Shown here: positions 1 through 5,576 of the stretch, piece by piece
Numbering within the stretch: the stretch's first letter is position 1
Layout: every line of letters starts with the position of its first letter
The notes under the pieces: generated by a model
Databases searched by the model: none
Told to the model about the DNA's origin: nothing
Seen by the model: only the letters and a program-made list of their open reading frames with translations
From: a virus
Length of the DNA: 20,496 nt
Virus record (IMG/VR): IMGVR_UViG_3300010370_000310
Coordinates: 1-20,496 of that record
Direction: 5' to 3' (one strand)
Translations under genes and position numbers: made by a program

Positions 1-3
1 TAA
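1..3 (+). other. Probable stop codon of an upstream gene (TAATG junction)
   Basis: The window opens with TAATG, so a TAA stop would overlap the portal start codon by one base. The same one-base stop/start overlap (TAATG or TGATG) recurs at 4059-4063, 7187-7191, 7492-7496 and 7677-7681. It is therefore likely that another gene of the same operon ends here. By phage gene order it would be the large terminase, but none of its sequence is in the window. Confidence 0.4.
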
Positions 4-1841
4 TGGCACGAATTTCTAACAGGGACATTATCGCCAAGTACCGCAGCCGCATCGAGCAGTCTCGTCAGTGGCGTCGTGAGGAAAACTACGACGACCTGTG
101 GGAACGAATGATAAACCTGTATCGAGGAAAGCATTATCGTACGACCGCAGACGAGGACCGTCTGCTGGTTAACATTGCGTTTGCTACTATCAACGTGATA
201 GGTCCTAGTGTTTCGGTGAATCATCCGAAGATTACGGTAAACGCTAAGCGTTACGAGGATGCTGACCGTGCGGTGGTGACTGAGGCGATTGTTAACTATT
301 GGTGGCGGCATTATGACTGTCAGCGTGATTTCCGCCGAGCAGTAAAAGACATGCTGGTTGTGGGCCACGGCTGGCTGAAGACCGGGTACCGATTTGTTGA
401 GCGTTCAGAAGGCGAGTACGAGTTCACCGACGAACTCGCATCCACAGCGCCAGAGTCTGTGTCTGAGAGCGAAATCAAGATTACAGAGGACCGCCCATTC
501 GTTGAGCGCATCTCACCGTTCGATGTGTTTGTTGACCCAGATGCGACCAGCATGCAGGACATTCGTTGGATTGCTCAACGCATCCGACGACCATTGTCGG
601 AAGTGAAGAAGGATAAGCGGTATAACTCGGCTGCCCGTCAAGAGGCTTCGCCTTCGCACTACTCAAAGTGGAAGATTGATGACCGTCGCAAGACTCGCAC
701 AACCTACGAGGAGCAGGACGGGTATGTGGAGATTTGGGAGTTTTACGACATTGACAAAAACAAGATGTCGGTGTTCTGTGACGGGGGCGACAAGTTCCTT
801 GTCAGCCCCATCGAAATCCCGTTCTCATTCGGGCATCCATTTGTGATGCTTAGGAACTACGATGTGCCCGATTACTTTTACCCGATGGGTGAACTGGAAG
901 CCATCGAGCCTTTGCAGTTGGAGTTGAACGAGACTCGCACACAGATGATGAACCATCGAAAGAGGTTCTCCCGCAAGTGGTTGTACAAGGAGTCGGCGTT
1001 TGACTCGGATGGTCGTAGCGCCTTGGAGTCCGATGAAGACAATGTGATGGTTCCTGTGGTTTCTGAGGACGGTCTAAATAATGTTGTTGCACCGATGCCT
1101 GCCGTCATTAGCCCACCCGAGTTCTACAACCAGTCGAACCTGATTTCGTCTGACATTGACCGTGTATCGGGCGTATCAGAGTACATGCGTGGTGCTCTGC
1201 CTGAGATTCGTCGCACAGCGACCGAGGCGGCCATTGCACAAGATGCTGCTAATGCCCGTGCCTCAGACAAGTTGGCCGCCATTGAGCGTACGATTGCTGA
1301 TTGTGCCCGCCGTCTTGTGATGCTGGCACAGCAGTACATGACTGGTGAACAGGCGATTCGGATTGTCGGGGAAGGTTCGATGCCTGCTTGGTTGAACTTT
1401 GACCGTGACTATGTGAAGGGCGAGTTTGACTTTGATGTTGAGGGCGGTTCTACCGCCCCCGTGAATGAGTCGTTCCGCCGTCAGATGGCTTTGCAGGTGG
1501 TGGATGCGATGGCTCCGTTTGCTGGTCAAGGGATTATCGACATGCCAAAGTTGGCGAATTATGTTCTCCAGTACGGTTTCGGTATTAAGAACGCTGGCTC
1601 GTTTGTTCAGCCTGCTCCTCCACCGATGCCAGAAGGCATGCCTGAAGGCATGCCCGAGGGTATGCCGCCCGAGGCTGCTCCGATGCCGCCAAACCCAATG
1701 CCTGCGGTTCCTGCTGGCATGGAGGGCATGCCCACTGGTGGGCTGCCGATGCCCACGGACATTCCGCCAGAGATTCTGGCACAGTTGTTGGCTGCGGGTA
1801 ATCCGCTGCCAAATACAGCGTTACCGCCTCAGGGCATGTAA
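3..1841 (+). CDS. Portal protein (head-to-tail connector of a podovirus-like phage)
   Basis: This 612-residue protein is the probable dodecameric portal through which DNA is packaged and ejected. The N-terminal part is charged and helical (about 1-60). A middle part carries SPFDVFVDPDA (about 168-178), a pattern seen in P22-like and other podoviral portals where an aspartate/proline-rich strand precedes the stem and clip. A long helix follows around SGVSEYMRGALPEIRRTATEAA (about 390-412), typical of the wing and stem region. The last 80 residues are a Met/Pro/Gly-rich tail with tandem MPEG repeats, which is unusual and probably disordered. Length fits the family (roughly 500-750). Position directly before scaffold and capsid genes supports the call. 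The ATG at 3 overlaps a putative upstream stop. The assignment rests on motif memory and gene order, without a database search. Confidence 0.85.
   Translation: MARISNRDIIAKYRSRIEQSRQWRREENYDDLWERMINLYRGKHYRTTADEDRLLVNIAFATINVIGPSVSVNHPKITVNAKRYEDADRAVVTEAIVNYWWRHYDCQRDFRRAVKDMLVVGHGWLKTGYRFVERSEGEYEFTDELASTAPESVSESEIKITEDRPFVERISPFDVFVDPDATSMQDIRWIAQRIRRPLSEVKKDKRYNSAARQEASPSHYSKWKIDDRRKTRTTYEEQDGYVEIWEFYDIDKNKMSVFCDGGDKFLVSPIEIPFSFGHPFVMLRNYDVPDYFYPMGELEAIEPLQLELNETRTQMMNHRKRFSRKWLYKESAFDSDGRSALESDEDNVMVPVVSEDGLNNVVAPMPAVISPPEFYNQSNLISSDIDRVSGVSEYMRGALPEIRRTATEAAIAQDAANARASDKLAAIERTIADCARRLVMLAQQYMTGEQAIRIVGEGSMPAWLNFDRDYVKGEFDFDVEGGSTAPVNESFRRQMALQVVDAMAPFAGQGIIDMPKLANYVLQYGFGIKNAGSFVQPAPPPMPEGMPEGMPEGMPPEAAPMPPNPMPAVPAGMEGMPTGGLPMPTDIPPEILAQLLAAGNPLPNTALPPQGM
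1626..1661 (+). repeat. Three tandem 12-nt units coding for MPEG repeats in the portal tail
   Basis: Units at 1626-1637, 1638-1649 and 1650-1661 all encode Met-Pro-Glu-Gly. They differ only at third codon positions (CCA/CCT/CCC, GAA/GAG, GGC/GGT). A degenerate continuation with MP pairs runs to about 1760. Confidence 0.85.
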
Positions 1842-1870
1842 CGGAATTACCCACTAAGTAGAGCAACCCT

Positions 1871-1877
1871 TGGAGGA
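1871..1877 (+). promoter_or_regulatory. Strong ribosome binding site for the scaffold gene
   Basis: TGGAGGA lies 8 nt before the ATG at 1886. It fixes the scaffold start and indicates independent, efficient initiation rather than coupling to the portal gene. Confidence 0.8.
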
Positions 1878-1885
1878 CTCTGATA

Positions 1886-2677
1886 ATGAGTGAAATTATA
1901 AGCGACGAGGTTCTGGTCGAAGAGACCCCAGTGGAAGAACTGGGACAATCTCAAGAGGTTCAGGACGCAGTTGATGCCTTGACCGAGGAGCAGATTGAAC
2001 TGCTTCCCGTTGACGAGTTCGGAGACAAGTATGTTTCCGTGACTGTTGATGGGGAAGATGTTCGGGTTCCTTTGAAAGAGGCGCTCTCTGGATACCAGCG
2101 TCAAGCGGACTATACCCGCAAGACACAGGAACTCAGTGAGCAACGGCGACAGGTTCAATTCGGTGCAGCCCTGCAGGAAGCCCTGCAGAAGAATCCGAAG
2201 GAAACCTTGGACCTGCTTTCACAGCACTATGGTCTGAATCAGCAAGCCCCTTCTGAGGAAGAGGAACTGTACATGGACCCGGTGGAGAAGCAGTACCGAC
2301 AGTTGGAGCAGCGAGTTCAAGCCTTCGAACAACAGAAGGCGATGGACGAGTTGGAACGGACTGTGCAGTCGCTGGAGCAGAAGTACGGCTCAGACTTTGA
2401 TGCCAATGAAGTGGTCGCCAAGGCTTTGGCGATTGGTTCAACGGACTTGGAGGCTGTTTACAAGCAGATTGCTTTTGACAAGGTTTACGAGGATGCTAAG
2501 GCCATCCGCCAGATTCGTGAGAAGAAGGCGGTTGAAACCCAGCAGATTGGTGAAGCGAAGCGACAGGCGTCTGTGGTGAGCGGCGGTTCAAGTGCATCGA
2601 GTGCCGATGTTTCTGCGAGACCCATCACATCGTTGCGAGACGCTTGGGAAGCCGCAAAACGGCAAATCGACGTCTAG
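1886..2677 (+). CDS. Capsid assembly scaffolding protein
   Basis: This 263-residue protein sits between portal and major capsid protein, the usual place for a scaffold that directs shell assembly and then leaves. The first 50 residues are acidic. A segment at about 50-90 reads KYVSVTVDGEDVRVPLKEAL followed by GYQRQADYTRKTQEL, a combination known from phage scaffolds and gp9-type head assembly proteins. Residues about 90-220 are Gln/Glu/Lys-rich with predicted coiled coil (for example YRQLEQRVQAFEQQKAMDEL). The C-terminus is short, Ser/Ala-rich, then basic (SLRDAWEAAKRQIDV), which is the expected capsid-binding end of a scaffold. The start is set by a strong Shine-Dalgarno sequence. No protease domain is visible. 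Confidence is high from position plus composition. Confidence 0.85.
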   Translation: MSEIISDEVLVEETPVEELGQSQEVQDAVDALTEEQIELLPVDEFGDKYVSVTVDGEDVRVPLKEALSGYQRQADYTRKTQELSEQRRQVQFGAALQEALQKNPKETLDLLSQHYGLNQQAPSEEEELYMDPVEKQYRQLEQRVQAFEQQKAMDELERTVQSLEQKYGSDFDANEVVAKALAIGSTDLEAVYKQIAFDKVYEDAKAIRQIREKKAVETQQIGEAKRQASVVSGGSSASSADVSARPITSLRDAWEAAKRQIDV

Positions 2678-2688
2678 CACTTACCTCT

Positions 2689-2696
2689 AAGGAGAA
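2689..2696 (+). promoter_or_regulatory. Ribosome binding site for the major capsid gene
   Basis: AAGGAGAA lies 6 nt upstream of the ATG at 2703. It is among the strongest Shine-Dalgarno matches in the window, fitting the most abundant virion protein. Confidence 0.8.
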
Positions 2697-2702
2697 ACTA
2701 TC

Positions 2703-3644
2703 ATGGCTGGAAACGCCAACTTTGATGCGTTGCTGTCAACGACGCTTGCGAACTATCGCAACCAGTTGACCGACAACGTGTTCACCGCACGACCCCTCAC
2801 TTACTTCCTCATGGACCGTGGACGCATTCGCATGCTCAACGGTGGCACGAAGATTGTTGAGCCGCTCATCTACGGTCAGAACTCAACCGTGGGTTCGTAC
2901 AGTGGTTACGACACGATTTCGTTGACCGCTCAGGAAGGCATCACGGCAGCCGAGTACGATTGGAAGCAGTACGCTGCATCCATCGCCATCTCGGGTATTG
3001 AAGAGGCGAAGAACAACGGCGAGCAGGAAATCATCAACCTGCTTGAGGCGAAGATTATGCAGGCTGAAGAGTCGATGCGTGAGTCGTTCAACCAGATGTT
3101 CTTTAGCAACGGCACCGGCAACTCGGGCAAGGATTGGAACGGTCTTGGCAACCTCGTGTCCTCGGTGGGCACTGTGGGTGGCATTAACCGTGCCACGGCT
3201 GGCAACGAGTTCTGGCGTTCGTATGTAAATGCGAACTCGGGTACGCTGAGCCTCACGAACATGGCGACTGCCTACAACACCGTGTCGGTTGGTAATGACC
3301 ACCCCGACATGATTCTGACCACGCAAACCCTGTACCAGAAGTACGAGGCTTTGCTGCAGCCACAACTGCGCTACACGGACACCAAGACGGCTGATGCTGG
3401 ATTCCAGAACCTGCTGTTCAAGGCTGCCCCTGTTGTGTACGATGTGCACTGCCCCGCTGGTTACATGTACGTGTTGAACAGCAAGTACCTGTCGCTGGTC
3501 GGTCACAGTGGCAAGTGGTTCGCTCAGACGGAGTTTGTCCGCCCAGAGAACCTCGATGCCCGTTACGCCCTCATCATGTGCTACGGCAACCTCACCTGCC
3601 GTAACGCTGCGAAGCAGGGTGTTATCACGGACGCAACCGCCTAA
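2703..3644 (+). CDS. Major capsid protein
   Basis: This 313-residue protein is the probable shell subunit of HK97-fold type. Supporting features are its position after the scaffold, a length in the usual 300-400 range, and the sequence style: an N-terminal arm ending in TYFLMDRGRIRMLNGGTKIVEPLIYGQ (a capsid N-arm/E-loop pattern with 'GG..I..PL.YG'), a central acidic helix (EEAKNNGEQEIINLLEAKIM, about 100-119), a Gly/Asn/Ser-rich stretch, and a C-terminal part with P-domain-like strands and WFAQTEFVRPENLDARYAL. Codon use differs sharply from neighbours: 25 of 27 Asn codons are AAC, against 13 of 32 in the nozzle gene, as expected for a very highly expressed gene. A perfect hairpin follows the stop codon. 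The call does not rest on a database match. Confidence 0.88.
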   Translation: MAGNANFDALLSTTLANYRNQLTDNVFTARPLTYFLMDRGRIRMLNGGTKIVEPLIYGQNSTVGSYSGYDTISLTAQEGITAAEYDWKQYAASIAISGIEEAKNNGEQEIINLLEAKIMQAEESMRESFNQMFFSNGTGNSGKDWNGLGNLVSSVGTVGGINRATAGNEFWRSYVNANSGTLSLTNMATAYNTVSVGNDHPDMILTTQTLYQKYEALLQPQLRYTDTKTADAGFQNLLFKAAPVVYDVHCPAGYMYVLNSKYLSLVGHSGKWFAQTEFVRPENLDARYALIMCYGNLTCRNAAKQGVITDATA

Positions 3645-3657
3645 GGTTGCATGGTTC

Positions 3658-3683
3658 GGGTCGGGGGCTGAAACCCCCGACCC
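3658..3683 (+). terminator. Strong stem-loop after the capsid gene, probable transcription terminator or attenuator
   Basis: GGGTCGGGGG (3658-3667) pairs perfectly with CCCCCGACCC (3674-3683) around a six-base loop (CTGAAA), giving a 10-bp GC-rich stem starting 13 nt after the capsid stop. The downstream bases (TTATCCAATTTGATTTAT) are T-rich but not a clean T-run. It may be a partial terminator that raises capsid mRNA relative to downstream genes, or an mRNA 3'-end stabiliser. Confidence 0.8.
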
Positions 3684-3705
3684 TTATCCAATTTGATTTA
3701 TAGTT

Positions 3706-3710
3706 AGGAG
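3706..3710 (+). promoter_or_regulatory. Ribosome binding site supporting a GTG start
   Basis: AGGAG lies 6 nt before GTG at 3717. No ATG lies at a usable distance, so this site decides the start of the next gene. Confidence 0.7.
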
Positions 3711-3716
3711 AACACT

Positions 3717-4061
3717 GTGGCAAGCAAGAAGAAGAGCACCGGCAAAAAGACAACCAATAGCGGACAGGGATACCTTGACACGTACAATAAGCAAGTTGGT
3801 AAAGCAGTATCCAAGGTTTATAATGATGCAGTTTATGCGAATCCCAAAAGGTATGGCGGGATGAAGGGTGCTGCAAATTTTGCCAAGGACCTGAAGGACA
3901 ACGTCGGCCCATTCTGGGAAAGTTACAGACTGAAGGAACAGGTGTCACGAAAGACAAGGCAGATTGGTTCGGACAAGGCTTACATGCGTTCGGAAAGTCG
4001 TGAGCGTGCCCAGACTGCTCGTAGGATTAGGGCTTCCCGAGCAAAAAAGGGTAGCAAATAA
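3717..4061 (+). CDS. Small basic protein of unknown function (GTG start)
   Basis: I do not recognise this 114-residue protein. By direct count it has 29 Lys/Arg against 9 Asp/Glu (net about +20). The N-terminus is a Lys-rich, low-complexity tail (MASKKKSTGKKTTNSG). The middle has aromatic residues (YLDTYNKQVGKAVSKVYNDAVY, NVGPFWESYRL) suggesting a small folded helical part, and the C-terminal 25 residues are Arg/Lys-rich. It follows the post-capsid hairpin and overlaps the next gene by one base (TAATG). Its slot, between capsid and head-tail adaptor, is where decoration, head-completion or DNA-binding virion proteins often lie. A role in binding packaged DNA is inferred from charge only. Confidence 0.75.
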   Translation: MASKKKSTGKKTTNSGQGYLDTYNKQVGKAVSKVYNDAVYANPKRYGGMKGAANFAKDLKDNVGPFWESYRLKEQVSRKTRQIGSDKAYMRSESRERAQTARRIRASRAKKGSK

Positions 4062-4507
4062 TGCCAAAGGTAGGAAAAAATGTGGCAAAGCGTCGTGCAG
4101 AACGCAAAGAGTTTGTTGCTAAAGCAAAAGAGCGTGGCGTTAGTGCCAAGACCGCACGAAAGCGTTACTACGTGCAGACACGAGCCAAGGAGTTAGAAGC
4201 ACAGGGAAAGCCAGTTGACCGTGCTGCTCTCAGGAAGAAGTTTGAGTCTGGGAATGTTTCTCGCAAGGGTTTTGGTGCGCCAAGGAAGAAGGCCGCTGGA
4301 ACGACTGGTGCCAAGACGAGGCCGAATGTTGGTGATGCCAAGGATTACAGGGCTCCAATGCGAAAGATGAATCTGACTCAGGGAACGGGAGATGCGAAGG
4401 ATTACAAGCCACCAGCACGCAAGATGAATCTAACTAAAGGCACGGGTGATGCCAAGGACCGCATGCGTCGCAAGAATGCTCGTCCGCCTCGTGGGGCTGG
4501 GTACTGA
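4061..4507 (+). CDS. Highly basic repeat protein of unknown function
   Basis: This protein has 148 residues, with 24 Lys and 20 Arg against 13 Asp/Glu by count (net about +31). Residues 1-85 are helical and Lys/Arg-rich. Residues 91-109 and 110-128 are two tandem copies of a 19-residue unit beginning GDAKDY and ending RKMNLT.GT, and a third copy begins GDAKD at 129 and then breaks into an Arg-rich tail (RMRRKNARPPRGAGY). Start and stop are coupled to the previous gene by TAATG at 4059-4063. The repeats are conserved at protein level with silent and conservative changes, suggesting selection. I do not recognise the family. Binding to DNA or RNA, or to an acidic capsid surface, is plausible from charge but unproven. 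Confidence 0.75.
   Translation: MPKVGKNVAKRRAERKEFVAKAKERGVSAKTARKRYYVQTRAKELEAQGKPVDRAALRKKFESGNVSRKGFGAPRKKAAGTTGAKTRPNVGDAKDYRAPMRKMNLTQGTGDAKDYKPPARKMNLTKGTGDAKDRMRRKNARPPRGAGY
4331..4444 (+). repeat. Two tandem 57-nt coding repeats plus a truncated third
   Basis: Units at 4331-4387 and 4388-4444 encode 19-residue repeats (GDAKDY...RKMNLT.GT). A partial third unit starts at 4445 with GGTGATGCCAAGGA, the same opening as the first unit. Internal substitutions are mostly synonymous or conservative (R/K, M/A, Q/K). Confidence 0.85.
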
Positions 4508-4508
4508 A

Positions 4509-4640
4509 ATGCCGCAGAAGTATCGCATTCTCGCAAGCCACGCTGACTCCAGCCCGAAGGCTGGCACAAAGACTTCGTCTTACCCCAAGTCGAAAGGCAA
4601 GGGGAAGATGGCGAAGCCCAAGAAGGCTGGCAAATACTAG
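4509..4640 (+). CDS. 43-residue lysine-rich protein
   Basis: The ATG at 4509 begins one base after the TGA of the previous gene (4505-4507). The same frame is open upstream to 4446, but a start there would overlap the repeat gene by 62 nt for no reason, so I prefer 4509. The protein has 11 Lys and 1 Arg with one acidic residue. Its C-terminal half (PKSKGKGKMAKPKKAGKY) resembles histone H1-like tails in composition. It is the third consecutive strongly basic small protein. The ribosome binding site is weak (TGGGG about 15 nt upstream), so expression is probably coupled. Function is unknown. Confidence 0.6.
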   Translation: MPQKYRILASHADSSPKAGTKTSSYPKSKGKGKMAKPKKAGKY

Positions 4641-4673
4641 GTTCTAGGTAACAAAGGGCACTAAAGGGTGATG

Positions 4674-4883
4674 ATGAAAAACTCTGTCCCCGCCCACGCC
4701 CTATACGGAAAACCTGTTACGGGCTATAGATTGGCCGCTATTGACGGTGCTCGTCTAGCGGCTGCCTCGGCTCCGTATGAGGGCCGTAACCGTTGTATTG
4801 CGAACGATGATACCTGTGAGGGTCCCCGTGCCAAAGGCACGGATTTCTGCATTGGTCATCTTCGCTCAATGAAGGAAGCCTAA
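4674..4883 (+). CDS. Small Cys/His (zinc-knuckle-like) protein
   Basis: This is a 69-residue protein if the third of three possible starts is used: GTG 4668, ATG 4671, ATG 4674. AAAGGG at 4663-4668 has usual spacing only to 4674. The C-terminal half holds C41-x6-C48-x10-C59-x2-H62 (RCIANDDTCEGPRAKGTDFC then IGH). This resembles the small 'RC.a......C...a..g..fC..H' zinc-binding motif recurrent in phage and bacterial small proteins. The N-terminal half is Ala-rich. It abuts the adaptor gene exactly (stop TAA 4881-4883, ATG 4884). The zinc-binding prediction is reasonable. The biological role is unknown, and nucleic-acid binding is one option. Confidence 0.7.
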   Translation: MKNSVPAHALYGKPVTGYRLAAIDGARLAAASAPYEGRNRCIANDDTCEGPRAKGTDFCIGHLRSMKEA

Positions 4884-5576
4884 ATGTTGACTATTGTTGA
4901 GTTGCGGGCACAGGTCAGGGGCATGGCTGACCTTGATGAGGTTGACTTGCCTGATTCGGTGATTGACCAGTACGCCCGTGAAGGGTTCCAGCGCATTTAT
5001 GCGTTGGAGCGCAAGTGGCCGTATTTGGAGGAAACTTATACTTTTAACACGGTTGCTAATCAGCGTGAGTATGACATTGCCACGATTGGTGACATTCGTG
5101 AAATCATTTCGATTGTGGACACTAGCGCTTCTGGTGAGCGGTTCACTTTGATTTCTAACGCTGAAGCGGAGGAGATTTGGTTGGGCAACACGGATACTCC
5201 GAGTCGCCCGTATTTCTTTTCGTTTTGGGATAAGAAGATTTATCTGTGGCCAAAACCAGACAGCGTGTATCCGATTACTGTGCGTGCGTACCGTAATCCT
5301 ACTTACACTTGGTTGACAAATACTGCGTTGACTATTGACATGGACGAGTGGTTCCATCAGATTTTGCCTTACTTTATTCTTGGTCGTGCATACCAGCGTC
5401 AAGAGGACGCTGAGTTGTCGGCAATGCACATGCGTTCGTTTGAGGAAGGTGTTGCGTTTGCTCGAAGGGATTTGATGCGTGGTTCGTCGGCTCAGCCCGT
5501 GGTGATGTCTGGTGGACGCAGGTATCCGACGATGAGGCGTTGGTTGCAGACTCTTGGTGGGACGCTTGGGCAATGA
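4884..5576 (+). CDS. Head-tail adaptor (tail tubular protein A / gp4-like)
   Basis: This 230-residue protein probably forms the ring attached to the portal. In T7 this is gp11 and in P22 gp4. It starts with a helical pair (MLTIVELRAQVRGM, then LPDSVIDQYAREGFQRIYALERKWPYLEETYTF), which is a typical opening of this family. A beta-rich middle follows (REYDIATIGDIREIISIV, RPYFFSFWDKKIYLWPKPD at about 110-128), and then a C-terminal long helix region (WFHQILPYFILGRAYQRQED, EEGVAFARRDLM). Length fits (about 170-240). The ATG directly follows the previous stop and has GAAGGAAG (4871-4878) 5 nt upstream. It overlaps the nozzle gene by 4 nt (ATGA). Confidence 0.8.
   Translation: MLTIVELRAQVRGMADLDEVDLPDSVIDQYAREGFQRIYALERKWPYLEETYTFNTVANQREYDIATIGDIREIISIVDTSASGERFTLISNAEAEEIWLGNTDTPSRPYFFSFWDKKIYLWPKPDSVYPITVRAYRNPTYTWLTNTALTIDMDEWFHQILPYFILGRAYQRQEDAELSAMHMRSFEEGVAFARRDLMRGSSAQPVVMSGGRRYPTMRRWLQTLGGTLGQ

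Noticed and set aside
2883-3506. 207-codon open frame on the minus strand across the capsid gene
   Set aside because: It is explained by the strong C-ending codon preference of the capsid gene on the other strand; composition is His/Val/Arg/Gln-rich and shadow-like, with no supporting ribosome binding site.
4043-4049. A AAA AAG slippery heptamer in frame near the end of the first basic gene
   Set aside because: A -1 shift would hit TAG at 4052-4054 after one further codon, giving only a slightly shorter product; no pseudoknot is evident. Probably chance in a Lys-rich sequence.
5540-5572. Upstream start for the nozzle gene (11 extra residues)
   Set aside because: It lies inside the adaptor gene; the ATGA overlap at 5573 and the family-like N-terminus starting there are more convincing.
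4866-5573. 235-codon minus-strand frame opposite the adaptor gene
   Set aside because: It mirrors the adaptor almost exactly and has Arg/Thr/Asn/Ser-rich low-complexity composition; the plus-strand frame has a clear family pattern.
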